Shown: one piece after another, positions 27,118 to 35,187 of the stretch | Layout of the letters: every line of letters starts with the position of its first letter | How positions within the stretch are numbered: the first letter of the stretch is position 1 | From: Candidatus Gastranaerophilales bacterium | Lineage (GTDB): Bacteria > Cyanobacteriota > Vampirovibrionia > Gastranaerophilales > Gastranaerophilaceae | Direction of reading: 5' to 3' | Assembly: GCA_944323255.1 (NCBI GenBank) | Contig: CALURU010000013.1 | Coordinates: forward strand, 1-64,000 | DNA: 64,000 bases | Notes under the pieces: generated by a model | What the model was told of the DNA's origin: nothing | What the model saw: only the letters and a program-made list of their open reading frames with translations | Databases searched by the model: none | Program-made: the position numbers and the translations under genes

Positions 27118-27402
27118 TTATTCTTTTTCGTTTTTTTCGTTATCCTTGTCCATAGCGTAGCCGACTCCTGTACATGTTGCAGCAAATCCAAGTGCCGGAA
27201 GAATAACAGCTGCTGCGCCGCCGGTTCCTATAATCGCAACTGCTGCCGTTAATACACCAAGCCCCCCGCAAATTTTAGTAAGCGGTCCTTTAAATGACGG
27301 AGCTGTTGCTTTTGGTGCAGAAACTTCTGAAGTATTTTTTACAGCTTTACTTCTTGTTTGATAGTTAGAATAATGAATATTACAAATCGGATTAATTCTC
27401 AT
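27118..27402 (-). CDS. small hypothetical membrane protein with M-x-I-N start
   Basis: 94 residues, unknown family. It begins MRINPICNIHYSNYQTRSKA, again the M-x-I-N...N...[FY] pattern, and has a second APSFKG motif near residue 35. Two Gly/Ala-rich hydrophobic stretches (about 45-60 and 63-82) look like a membrane hairpin, followed by a charged tail (DKDNEKNEKE). It resembles the 307-585 protein in layout. The ribosome site AGGAG lies about 9 bases upstream. It lies downstream of manC. Confidence 0.68.
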   Translation of the reverse strand: MRINPICNIHYSNYQTRSKAVKNTSEVSAPKATAPSFKGPLTKICGGLGVLTAAVAIIGTGGAAAVILPALGFAATCTGVGYAMDKDNEKNEKE

Positions 27403-27493
27403 ATGTTAGAACTCCTATTAATAAACACGTTTAAAATTTAGCAGAAATATTATAAGAAATCAAGTTAAAATATCGTCTCAACGAACTCTCAGC

Positions 27494-28885
27494 TTATACT
27501 CTTCCATACATATCTTCGTATCTGATGATATCTTCTTCAATCAACGGATCGCCCTTTTGAACCTCTACCACCTTGACGCTTTCTTTATAAGGATTTTGAA
27601 GCGAGTGAATTGCTTTCAGAGGGATATCAATACTATGTCCCGGGCTTAATATCAATTCTTTGCCTTCAAGTATAACTTTTGCTGTCCCCTCCAGAACAAC
27701 CCAGTGTTCGCTGCGGAAATTATGTGACTGAACGGATAATTTTTGCCCGGGATTTACGTGTATCATTTTTGTTAAAAATCCGTGTCCTTCTGCTAAAACC
27801 GTATAATACCCCCAAGGTCTGTACACGGTTTTGTGGATAAGATGAGTGTTGTCATTTTGTTTCTTTAAGGTTTCAAAAATCTTTTTTACATCCTGGGTTC
27901 TATCGGCTCTGCAGGCAAGAATTGCATCTTCTGTTTCGACTACAACCATATTTTCAAGCCCTATTGTAGCAACAAGCTTTGAAGAAGAATACATCAGAGA
28001 ATTTTTAGAGCCTTCATCAAGAACGTGACCTATTTTAACATTGCCGTCTTTGTCTTTTTCGCTCACGTCATAAATAGATTTCCAGCTTCCTAAATCATTC
28101 CATCCGCTTTCCAGTTTAAGAAGTGCAATTTTATCTGACTTTTCCATAACTGCGTAGTCAATAGAAATAGATGGCATTTTATCATAAGCCGTAAACGGAA
28201 TTTCGTCGGAGTCGGAAAAATCAAATTCATCTAATACTTTGGAAATTTCAGACGAGTATTTTTCGACTTCGTCTAAAAGAGTTGAAGCTTTAAACATAAA
28301 TATACCGCTGTTCCAGTAATAATTACCATCTGCAATATATTTTTCCGCAAGTTTTTCGTCAGGTTTTTCTACAAACCTGTTAACCTTGACTCCATTTAGA
28401 ATCGGAATAGAGGTAACATTAATATACCCATACCCTGTTTCGGGATAAGTCGGTTTTATACCAAATGTAACAATGTACCCTTTTTCTGCTATTTTTTCAC
28501 CTTCTTTTACAGTGGAAGCAAAAACTTCCGTATCTGTAATTAAATGGTCGGAAGGAACAACTAAGATTACCGGATCAACTTTAAACTTATCAAGAATGTA
28601 TTTGGAGGCTAAAGCAATTGCAGGTGCCGTATTTTTAGAAATAGGTTCGGATAAAACTATTGCATTTTTATTCAAAGAAGAAAGCTGATATTTTACATTA
28701 GAAAAATGCTTAACTCCGGTCATACTGATAATATTTTCTTCCGGCATGCATTTTGCGATCCGTTCAAAAGTTGATTGAAGCAAACTGTCTTTTGTCTGGA
28801 GATTAATAAGCTGCTTAGGGTATAATTCTCTTGATAATGGCCATAACCTGCTCCCTGAACCGCCTGCTAAAATTAATCCGTACAT
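27494..28885 (-). CDS. manC: mannose-1-phosphate guanylyltransferase / mannose-6-phosphate isomerase
   Basis: 463 residues. The N-terminal nucleotidyltransferase domain has the pyrophosphorylase signature (LILAGGSGSRLWPLSRELYPKQ) and FVEKPDEKLA. The C-terminal cupin domain (about 345-463; RPWGYYTVL, PGQKLSVQSHNFRSEHWVVLEG, PLKAIHSLQN) is the type II phosphomannose isomerase part. It makes GDP-mannose for surface glycans. The usual partner manB and glycan genes are not adjacent. Ribosome site AGAGGGAA. Divergent from the mla operon, sharing an intergenic region of about 110 bases. Confidence 0.95.
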   Translation of the reverse strand: MYGLILAGGSGSRLWPLSRELYPKQLINLQTKDSLLQSTFERIAKCMPEENIISMTGVKHFSNVKYQLSSLNKNAIVLSEPISKNTAPAIALASKYILDKFKVDPVILVVPSDHLITDTEVFASTVKEGEKIAEKGYIVTFGIKPTYPETGYGYINVTSIPILNGVKVNRFVEKPDEKLAEKYIADGNYYWNSGIFMFKASTLLDEVEKYSSEISKVLDEFDFSDSDEIPFTAYDKMPSISIDYAVMEKSDKIALLKLESGWNDLGSWKSIYDVSEKDKDGNVKIGHVLDEGSKNSLMYSSSKLVATIGLENMVVVETEDAILACRADRTQDVKKIFETLKKQNDNTHLIHKTVYRPWGYYTVLAEGHGFLTKMIHVNPGQKLSVQSHNFRSEHWVVLEGTAKVILEGKELILSPGHSIDIPLKAIHSLQNPYKESVKVVEVQKGDPLIEEDIIRYEDMYGRV

Positions 28886-28944
28886 TCTTATTCCCTCTTA
28901 AATATATAACTCCCTTGCTAAATTTTAACATGAATAAAAAATAT

Positions 28945-28974
28945 TTGTAAAATAAATTAAATGTGTGGTAAAAT
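28945..28974 (+). promoter_or_regulatory. extended -10 promoter of the mlaEFD operon
   Basis: TTGTAA (28945-28950), 18-base spacer, TG-G-TAAAAT (extended -10, 28966-28974). The -10 box covers an in-frame GTG at 28965, which argues that translation starts further down, at the ATG at 28998. Confidence 0.55.
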
Positions 28975-28997
28975 ACAACACAGGACAAATTTGTTTT

Positions 28998-29798
28998 ATG
29001 AGAGTTTACTACAAAGCGACATATACGTATAAAATATACAGAATGTTTATTCAGGAACTTGAGAGTTTTGTTACAACTCTCGGTAATATTGCGCTTTTGG
29101 GACTCGAGTTTTTAAGGGGAGTAAGACATTTCCCTACTACATTTAAGTCAGTTATGTATCAGGCGTCAAGATTTGGCGTTTCATCACTTCCGATTACACT
29201 CTCAATTGTCGGCATGACATCCGTAATCATAGCCATGCAGGTTGCAGGAGAGATGGTCAAGCAAGGGGCTGGAAATTATGTAGGTATGCTGGTTGCAATA
29301 CTTATGGTAAGAGAAGAAGGCGTTATTATGGCAGGATTTGCCATAATTTCAATGATAGGATCTTCTCTGGCTTCAGAAATTGCTACTATGAAAGTAACGG
29401 AACAAATTGATGCAATAAGAGTATTGAAAGTCAATCCTGTGCATTATCTGTTTACTCCGAGAATTATAGCCGGAACTCTTATGATGCCGCTTGTTGTAAT
29501 TGTTGCTTCGGTTTTCGGAATATTAGGCGGAGCAGTTGCTTCTAATCTCGTTTCAGGTCTGACTTACAAAGCTTATTTTGACTCTGTATGGTTTGGTTTA
29601 TATATGAAAGACTTAAATGTCTGCCTTCTAAAGTCTTTGACTTTCGGGTTTGTGATTTCGCTTATAAGCTGTTCCTGTGGAATGGAAGCAAAAGACGGTG
29701 CAAAAGGGGTTGGTGTTGCAACCACCAAAGCAGTAGTCTGGTCTTTTGTTTCGATAGTTGTATTAGACCTGCTGTTTGCAGCAATGTTTTTTTATTAG
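28998..29798 (+). CDS. mlaE: MlaE-family ABC transporter permease
   Basis: 266 residues with about five or six membrane segments; PF02405 (MlaE) family. LGLEFLRGVRHFP, RFGVSSLPITLSIVGMTSVIIAMQV, LVREEGVIMAGFAI-like motif (MVREEGVI), ASEIATMKVTEQIDAIRVLKVNP (the coupling helix) and GMEAKDGAKGVGVATTKAVV are diagnostic. It forms the inner-membrane channel of a lipid transporter with the next two genes. The reading frame is open from a GTG at 28965, but the promoter's -10 box overlaps that codon. I prefer the ATG at 28998 with AGGA upstream. Confidence 0.9.
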   Translation: MRVYYKATYTYKIYRMFIQELESFVTTLGNIALLGLEFLRGVRHFPTTFKSVMYQASRFGVSSLPITLSIVGMTSVIIAMQVAGEMVKQGAGNYVGMLVAILMVREEGVIMAGFAIISMIGSSLASEIATMKVTEQIDAIRVLKVNPVHYLFTPRIIAGTLMMPLVVIVASVFGILGGAVASNLVSGLTYKAYFDSVWFGLYMKDLNVCLLKSLTFGFVISLISCSCGMEAKDGAKGVGVATTKAVVWSFVSIVVLDLLFAAMFFY

Positions 29799-29879
29799 TG
29801 AATAGTGAGGAGTGAGTAGTGAATAGAGGTTTAAAACAACGTTACTTACTATTCACGATTCACAAGTCACTATTCACTA
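29796..29879. repeat. inverted heptamer repeats inside the mla operon
   Basis: TAGTGAATAGTGAGGAGTGA and following (29796-29826) face TTACTATTCACGATTCACAA and following (29845-29879). The two halves are built from TAGTGAA / TTCACTA heptamers and can pair into a long intercistronic stem. The mlaE stop codon TAG is itself part of the repeat. Confidence 0.7.
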
Positions 29880-29897
29880 ACCAAAAAAGGAAACAAT

Positions 29898-30617
29898 ATG
29901 GGAATTGAAGTTAAAAATCTGGTAAAATCATTTGATAAAAAAGTTATATTAGAGGATCTGTCGTTTAAAGTAGACGACGGAAAAATCCTTTCGATAATAG
30001 GTTTTAGCGGCTCCGGTAAAAGTACCGTACTGAAACTTATCAGCGGACTTATTGAAAAAGATTCCGGCGAGATTATAACCTCCGGCGGTGATATTGCGAT
30101 GGTTTTCCAGTATTCGGCGCTTTTTGATTCTCTTAATGTCTTTGATAATATTTCTTTTGCTCTTCAGGAGAGAAAAGATTTAAGAGGCAAGTATACAAGA
30201 AAAGAATTGGAAAAAATTGTTGCGGAAAAATTGGATCTTGTTGGTTTATCGGGAATAGAGGATAAATATCCTTCCGAGCTTTCAGGTGGTATGCAGAAGC
30301 GTGTAAGCTTTGCGCGCGCTATTGTAACCGAGCCTAAAATTATTTTGTATGATGAGCCGACGGCAGGGTTAGATCCGATATCATCTACGCTTATCGAAGA
30401 TTATATAGTAAGATTAAAAAATGAAACAAATGCCGCTTCTATTGTTGTAACCCACCAGATGTCAACCATTAGAAGGACTGCTGATTCGGTATTAATGTTA
30501 TATAATGGACATGCGGTATTTGAAGGAACTCCTGAGGAACTTATGGAACAGAAAACTCCTTATACAAAACAGTTTGTAACAGCTTCAATAGAAGGTCCGA
30601 TGAATATGAAGGGATGA
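29898..30617 (+). CDS. mlaF: MlaF-family ABC transporter ATP-binding protein
   Basis: 239 residues, cytosolic ATPase of the lipid transporter. Walker A GFSGSGKS (35-42), signature LSGGMQKR (128-135), Walker B IILYDEP (148-154), switch histidine in VVTHQMS, and the Mla-type sequence DEPTAGLDPISSTLIEDYI. AAAGGAA precedes the ATG. It sits between permease and substrate-binding genes, separated from mlaE by the inverted heptamer repeats. Confidence 0.95.
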   Translation: MGIEVKNLVKSFDKKVILEDLSFKVDDGKILSIIGFSGSGKSTVLKLISGLIEKDSGEIITSGGDIAMVFQYSALFDSLNVFDNISFALQERKDLRGKYTRKELEKIVAEKLDLVGLSGIEDKYPSELSGGMQKRVSFARAIVTEPKIILYDEPTAGLDPISSTLIEDYIVRLKNETNAASIVVTHQMSTIRRTADSVLMLYNGHAVFEGTPEELMEQKTPYTKQFVTASIEGPMNMKG

Positions 30618-30680
30618 AAAGAGTTTATGAGCGGATAAGTTTAGAAGTTTAGGAGAGAAATACAGAGGAAATATAGAAAT

Positions 30681-32036
30681 ATGAAAATGTCACCATCGTT
30701 TAAAGTAGGAATATTAACACTTGTAGCACTTGTAATACTTTTATTTACGGTTTTGTGGATAAAGGGGCGTTCTTTTTCTTCGGCAGAAAGAATAGAAGTA
30801 CATTTTAAAGACGTAAATGGTATGAGACCAGGCTCCGGTGTGCAGATGATGGGGCTTAGAGTCGGGCAGGTAGAAGAAATTTCTCCTGTAGTAGATGGTG
30901 AATCAAGCTATGTAAAAATGAAATTTGTTATAACAGAGCCCGGAATAACTATCCCTAAGGCTTCGATGCTTTCTATACAGCAGTCGGGCTTAATTGGCGA
31001 ACAATTCTTAGAAATTACTCCGCCGAGAGTTCGTGCGGTTTATATTCCTGCAGTAAGCAAAGACTTGTTGTCTAATAATGCGCCGGTTGAAATTAAGCTG
31101 GATGACAAGTACTATGACGTCGGCGTTGTTAAAAAATCTCAAATTATGACTTCAAAACTTGTACCGGATGAATTAAAAGATTTTGTTAATACAAACTATG
31201 CGTACAAAGTTGACTATGTTGTAAACCTTCCGGGCTTAATTTTGCCGCACTTTATGACCGGTAAAATTGTTACGGAAAATGGGGTTAAGAAATTAAGAAT
31301 TGCGCCTCTTGACAATACTGCACTTCCTTATCCTAACCAGACATCGCCTTATACAATAGTAGAACCGATGAGAATTGCAGATTTTATGGACTTGCAGTAC
31401 AAGGCTGCAGAATCTCTTACAGAGACAAACAGAATTGTAAATGAGCTTTTAAATGACAGTATGATTGCGGAATTAAGACAATCAGTTACAAACTTTAAAG
31501 AACTTACTGCTCAAGCTACTTCAACTCTGGCTAAGACGGAAAAACTGGTTGAAACTTCAAGAAACGATATAGATGCAATGCTATGGATGCTTAGTGACGT
31601 TTCTAATAACTTTAATAAACTTGCAACGAATATTAACGGTATAATCGGTGATGAGAAATTCAAGCCTATGATGTATGATACTGCTGACGCAATTACTAAT
31701 CTGTCAAAACAACTAACTCCTATTGTAGGCGCAATTGATGCGGAAGAGTTTGGCGAAGATTTGAATGCAGTTATGAAGAATTTGAACGAAATTTCAACCT
31801 CTGTCAATGATATGACAAAAGATGAAAACCTTAAAACAAAAATTGAAACTTCAATTGATAATTTGAACGTTACAATGTGCGAAGTTTCAAATGCCTTAGA
31901 AACAATTAACGGTGAAGACGGTGATAAAGAAGGCTTGAAACAGATAGTTGAGGATACTTCCGCAACGGTCGCAAACCTTAAGAAATTCTCTGAAAAGTTG
32001 AACAAGAGATTCCTGTTGTTCAGGCTTATGTTTTAA
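30681..32036 (+). CDS. mlaD: MlaD-family (MCE domain) lipid-binding protein
   Basis: 451 residues. A single N-terminal membrane anchor (about 9-26) is followed by an MCE domain (about 36-115; IEVHFKDVNGMRPGSGVQMMGLRVGQVEEI, LIGEQFLEITPP). A long helical region (about 230-440) with coiled-coil character ends in LNKRFLLFRLMF. MCE proteins form hexameric rings that carry phospholipids across the periplasm. The long C-terminal helix is more like the tunnel-forming helices of larger MCE proteins than E. coli MlaD (183 residues). mlaB and mlaC are not seen here. A second ATG two codons on is possible. Confidence 0.93.
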   Translation: MKMSPSFKVGILTLVALVILLFTVLWIKGRSFSSAERIEVHFKDVNGMRPGSGVQMMGLRVGQVEEISPVVDGESSYVKMKFVITEPGITIPKASMLSIQQSGLIGEQFLEITPPRVRAVYIPAVSKDLLSNNAPVEIKLDDKYYDVGVVKKSQIMTSKLVPDELKDFVNTNYAYKVDYVVNLPGLILPHFMTGKIVTENGVKKLRIAPLDNTALPYPNQTSPYTIVEPMRIADFMDLQYKAAESLTETNRIVNELLNDSMIAELRQSVTNFKELTAQATSTLAKTEKLVETSRNDIDAMLWMLSDVSNNFNKLATNINGIIGDEKFKPMMYDTADAITNLSKQLTPIVGAIDAEEFGEDLNAVMKNLNEISTSVNDMTKDENLKTKIETSIDNLNVTMCEVSNALETINGEDGDKEGLKQIVEDTSATVANLKKFSEKLNKRFLLFRLMF

Positions 32037-32070
32037 GGAAAGGCGCTTTTAGGCAGACAAAAATAAAAAG

Positions 32071-32130
32071 TTTTGTAAAAATCCCTGTACAATTTCTGTA
32101 CAGGGGTTTTGTTTATTGTAAAATACTTTT
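32071..32130 (+). terminator. terminator of the mla operon within a duplicated cassette
   Basis: AATCCCTGTAC pairs with GTACAGGGGTT (about 32080-32108) followed by TTTTG. The surrounding 60 bases (TTTTGTAAAAATCCCTG...TTTATTGTAAAATACTTTTT) recur at 34656-34717 in front of yjbQ. The cassette thus ends one transcript and, with a TAAAAT box at its end, may start the next. Confidence 0.7.
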
Positions 32131-32147
32131 TGGGAGATTTTAGTGTT

Positions 32148-32951
32148 ATGGTTAATAGTGCAGTAGAGTTTATTAAAGGAAAGATTGGCAATTTTAAGCC
32201 GGAAATCGGAATTATTCTCGGCTCGGGTCTTGGAGAACTTGCGGATGAATATTGCAAGATTGCAATTCCTTATTCTGAAATTCCGGGGTTTGAAGCTTCT
32301 ACGATATCAGGACATAAAAGCCGTTTGGTTTTTGCGGAAATTAACGGCAAAAATGTTGTAATGATGCAGGGAAGATTCCATTTTTACGAAGGGCATCCGA
32401 TACAAAAGGTAGTTTTTCCGGTAAAAGTTATGAAAAAACTCGGAGTAGAAACTCTTATCGTTACTAATGCCGCAGGCGGTGTAAATCCTGATTTTAAGCC
32501 GGCAGATTTGATGATAATAACTGATCATATAAATCACATGGGGGTAAATCCTCTTATCGGTGCAAATGATGATGAAATGGGCGTTCGTTTCCCTGATATG
32601 AGCAATATTTACACAAAAGAGTATGTCGAACTTATTGAAAAAATCGGCAAAAATATTGACCTTGAATTGCGAAAAGGTGTATATATAGCTTTTACCGGAC
32701 CTTCTTATGAAACTCCTGCAGAGGTTAAGATGGCAAGAATTCTCGGCGCTGATGCTGTCGGTATGTCAACTGTACCGGAGGCTATTACTGCTTGCTGGGC
32801 GGGAATGAAGGTTATAGGGCTGAGCTGCATTTGTAACTCTGCAGCCGGTGTTTCTCCGGTCGGGCTTTCGCACGCTGATGTTATAAAAGCGGCAGGTGAA
32901 GCTAAGGATAAATTTAAAAAGCTTGTGAAAGAAATTGTTAAAAGTATATAG
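32148..32951 (+). CDS. purine nucleoside phosphorylase (trimeric, type I)
   Basis: 267 residues. The family motifs are complete: IGIILGSGLGELA, TISGHKSRLVF, MMQGRFHFYEGH, LIVTNAAGGVNPDFKPADLM, DHIN, TGPSYETPAEVKMAR, GADAVGMSTVPEAI and SCICNSAAG. This is the low-molecular-mass trimeric class (PunA/DeoD2-like), cleaving inosine and guanosine to bases and ribose-1-phosphate. I start at ATG 32148 after GGGAG; an ATG at 32109 lies inside the upstream terminator and is unlikely. Confidence 0.94.
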   Translation: MVNSAVEFIKGKIGNFKPEIGIILGSGLGELADEYCKIAIPYSEIPGFEASTISGHKSRLVFAEINGKNVVMMQGRFHFYEGHPIQKVVFPVKVMKKLGVETLIVTNAAGGVNPDFKPADLMIITDHINHMGVNPLIGANDDEMGVRFPDMSNIYTKEYVELIEKIGKNIDLELRKGVYIAFTGPSYETPAEVKMARILGADAVGMSTVPEAITACWAGMKVIGLSCICNSAAGVSPVGLSHADVIKAAGEAKDKFKKLVKEIVKSI

Positions 32952-32956
32952 TGGAG

Positions 32957-33036
32957 TACATTTGATATATTTGTTTCGAAACGATAGCGGGAGACGGAGT
33001 TGGGAGCGTGTTTGAGAAATAAATATATCAAATGTA
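32957..33036. repeat. 80 bp inverted repeat upstream of rqcP
   Basis: TACATTTGATATATTTGTTT (32957-32976) faces its reverse complement with one mismatch at 33017-33036. The 40 bases between (CGAAACGATAGCGGGAG...GAGCGTGTTTGAG) resemble, in reverse orientation, 50643-50675. It looks like a miniature inverted-repeat element or a repeat-derived hairpin between the phosphorylase gene and rqcP. Confidence 0.6.
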
Positions 33037-33050
33037 TCGGAAAGCAAATT

Positions 33051-33296
33051 ATGCGTTTGGATAAATTTTTAAAAGTATCAAGATTAATAAAGCGAAGAAC
33101 TGTGGCAAATACGGTTTCAGAGATGGGGCGGATTCTTGTTAACGGAAATGCTGCAAAGCCGGCAAAACAGTTAAAAGTTGGAGATATTATAGAGATAGAG
33201 TATTCAAACAGGGTTGAAAAAGTTGAAGTCTTAATAATTCCGACAGGAAACGTCAGCGTACAGGAAGCCGGAAGTTTGTATAAGGTAATTTCTTAA
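33051..33296 (+). CDS. rqcP: RqcP/YabO-like S4-domain RNA-binding protein
   Basis: 81 residues, a single S4 domain. It opens MRLDKFLKVSRLIKRRTVAN, essentially the start of Bacillus YabO (RqcP), followed by GRILVNGNAAKPAKQLKVGDIIEI. RqcP works with RqcH in ribosome-associated quality control, helping C-terminal alanine tailing of stalled peptides. The Hsp15 (HslR) heat-shock protein is the alternative but is usually longer. I start at ATG 33051 with GGAAAG upstream; an ATG at 33000 is inside the inverted repeat. Confidence 0.88.
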   Translation: MRLDKFLKVSRLIKRRTVANTVSEMGRILVNGNAAKPAKQLKVGDIIEIEYSNRVEKVEVLIIPTGNVSVQEAGSLYKVIS

Positions 33297-33333
33297 ATAG
33301 AGTCCTAAGTAAATTTCTTTATGCTTTGTTAAA

Positions 33334-33360
33334 GTTAATGTCAGGCAAAGCCTGACCTAC
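33334..33360. repeat. solo arm of the GTCGG...CCGAC palindrome family
   Basis: GTTAATGTCAGGCAAAGCCT followed by GACCTAC, just before the 372 bp tandem repeats. A partial arm (GGCTAAGCCTGACCTA, 34619-34635) lies after them. Confidence 0.55.
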
Positions 33361-33368
33361 AAATTTTT

Positions 33369-34486
33369 AACAAGTCCTGCGCCGCGAGCGTGTTATGCGT
33401 GAGCATAACAATAGCGAGCGAAAGAGTGCAGGCTCTGCCTGCAACAGCCATTCAATCCCACGCTCGTAAGAGCGTAGAAAACAATTGTGTTGTTTCTCTT
33501 TCTTTTGGTATCTTTTCTTTCTCTTTATTTTTGCAACAAAAGAGAAAGAAAAGTACAACTAAATTATCTCTTCATTTTTTCTTCTTTAAAAACAAAAGAA
33601 GAAAAAACGAAGCAAAAAAGAAGAAACTTTGTTGCTTACAATGCTCTTACTAGCATAAAATCAAATGGTTGTAGCGGGTGAACCCGTGCTCTAACCCTCG
33701 CTAAAAGACGCTCGTGAGGGCTCCGCCACTGTGAGAACTAACAAATCCTTGCGTTGCGAGCGTGTTATGCGTGAGCACAACAATAGCGAGCGAAAGAGTG
33801 CAGGCTCTGCCTGCAACAGCCATTCAATCCCACGCTTGCAAGAGCGTTGAAAACAATTGCGTTGTTTCTCTTTCTTTTGGTACCTTTTCTTTCTCTTTAT
33901 TTTCGCAATAAAAGAGAAAGAAAAGTACAACTAAATTATCTCTTCATTTTTTCTTCTTTAAAAACAAAAGAAGAAAAAACGAAGCAAAAAAGAAGAAACC
34001 TTGTTGTTTACAATGCTCTTACGAGCATAAAATCAAATGGATGTTGCGGGTGAACCCGCACTCTGACCCTCGCTAAAAGACGCTCGTGAGGGCTCCGCCA
34101 CTGTGAGAACTAACAAATACTTGCGCCGCAAGCGTGTTATGCGTGAGCATAACAATAGCGAGCGGAAGAGTGCAGGCTTCGCCTGCAACAGCCATTCAAT
34201 TCTACGCTTGCAAGAGCGTTGAAAACAATTGCGTTATTTCTCTTTCTTTTGGTACCTTTTCTTTCTCTTTATTTTCGCAATAAAAGAGAAAGAAAAGTAC
34301 AACTAAATTATCTCTTCATTTTTTCTTCTTTAAAAACAAAAGAAGAAAAAATGAAGCAAAAAAGAAGAAATTTTGATTGTTTACGATGCTCTTACGAGCA
34401 TAAAATCAAATGGCTGTTTGCGGGTAAATCCGCACTCTGCCCCTCGCTAAGAAACGCTCGGGAAGGCTTTTCCGCTGTCACTTTAG
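33369..34486. repeat. three tandem copies of a ~372 bp hairpin-rich unit
   Basis: Units start at 33369, 33740 and 34112 (spacing 371 and 372), the last slightly shorter. Each holds the same series of hairpins: GTTATG-CGTGAG-CATAAC, TGCAGGC-TCT-GCCTGCA, a long pyrimidine/purine hairpin (CTTTTCTTTCTCTTTA with TAAAAGAGAAAGAAAAG), a second one (CTTCATTTTTTCTTCTTT with AAAAGAAGAAAAAACGAAG) and CCCTC...GAGGG. Each also keeps open a short frame starting TTG/ATG that would encode a hydrophobic then Lys/Arg-rich peptide of 64-99 residues (about 33487-33681, 33847-34053, 34219-34518). I treat these as repeat DNA, not genes. This 1.4 kb gap has no other gene. Confidence 0.85.
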
Positions 34487-34514
34487 AAAAATGTATGTTT
34501 TATAAAAAAGAATT

Positions 34515-34540
34515 GTAGGGTGCGCTCACCAGCGCACCTA
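34515..34540. repeat. short dispersed palindrome, second copy
   Basis: GTAGGGTGCGCTCACCAGCG followed by CACCTA; same palindrome as 5110-5137. Confidence 0.6.
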
Positions 34541-34655
34541 TTCCATTGCGCCCCAAAAAGGTACGAAAATATGCACACCCTAATCTCTGCCGTTATTAGA
34601 AAAACAGAGTTTTTCTCTGGCTAAGCCTGACCTAAATGATATATTAAAAGTTTAG

Positions 34656-34717
34656 TTTTGTAAAAATCTCTGTTTATATGATGAACAGGGATTTTGTTTA
34701 TTGTAAAATGCTTTTTA
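34656..34717 (+). terminator. second copy of the terminator cassette, upstream of yjbQ
   Basis: TTTTGTAAAAATCTCTGTTT...AACAGGGATTTTGTTTATTG matches 32071-32130. Here no gene ends just upstream, so its role as terminator is doubtful and a promoter or leader role is possible. The stem (AATCTCTGTT/AACAGGGATT) is kept although its loop differs. Confidence 0.5.
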
Positions 34718-34753
34718 AGAAAATAAGAGTTTTTGGTTAGCGAGGAGTGAAAA

Positions 34754-35170
34754 ATGCCTGTAATTAATGAACATTTTACAATAAATACGAGGGGTAATAA
34801 TGATATCATTAACATTACAAAACATGTGCAAAATTGTGTGTATCAGCACGAATTAAAAGACGGGCTTGTATGTGTGTCTATTCAGGGAAGTACATCTGCT
34901 GTTACGACGATAGAATACGAAGAGGGGCTGGTTAAGGATTTAAAAGAGGCTCTGGAGAGGATTGCGCCTACTGAAGGAGAGTATCATCACGATGAAATCT
35001 GGCACGATGGTAATGGTTATGCGCATGTAAGAGCTGCAATTATCGGAAGCTCCGTAAATATTGCACTCAAAGACGGGCTTTTGAACCTCGGAACTTGGCA
35101 GCAGGTTGTCTTATTGGATTTTGATAACAAACAGCGTTCAAGAAATATTACTGTACAGATTGTGTACTAA
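34754..35170 (+). CDS. YjbQ/UPF0047 family protein (secondary thiamine-phosphate synthase enzyme)
   Basis: 138 residues covering the whole UPF0047 fold: FTINTRGNNDIINITKHVQ, GLVCVSIQGSTSAVTTIEYE, HHDEIWHDGNGYAHVRAAIIGSS, LNLGTWQQVVLLDFDNKQRSRNITVQI. Conserved His (HHDEIWHD, AHVRA) and Glu probably form the active site. The family rescues thiamine auxotrophs weakly, hence the name; the true substrate is unsettled. GAGGAG precedes the ATG. It is followed closely by the bioD-like and rsmD genes, probably one operon. Confidence 0.9.
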   Translation: MPVINEHFTINTRGNNDIINITKHVQNCVYQHELKDGLVCVSIQGSTSAVTTIEYEEGLVKDLKEALERIAPTEGEYHHDEIWHDGNGYAHVRAAIIGSSVNIALKDGLLNLGTWQQVVLLDFDNKQRSRNITVQIVY

Positions 35171-35187
35171 TGTGTTAATATGATTTT

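Noticed and set aside
33390-34518. Short hydrophobic/basic open frames in the 372 bp units called as genes
   Set aside because: They come with the repeat itself, lack ribosome sites and lie over palindromic low-complexity DNA. Conservation between copies only reflects repeat identity. Kept as a hypothesis, not as features.
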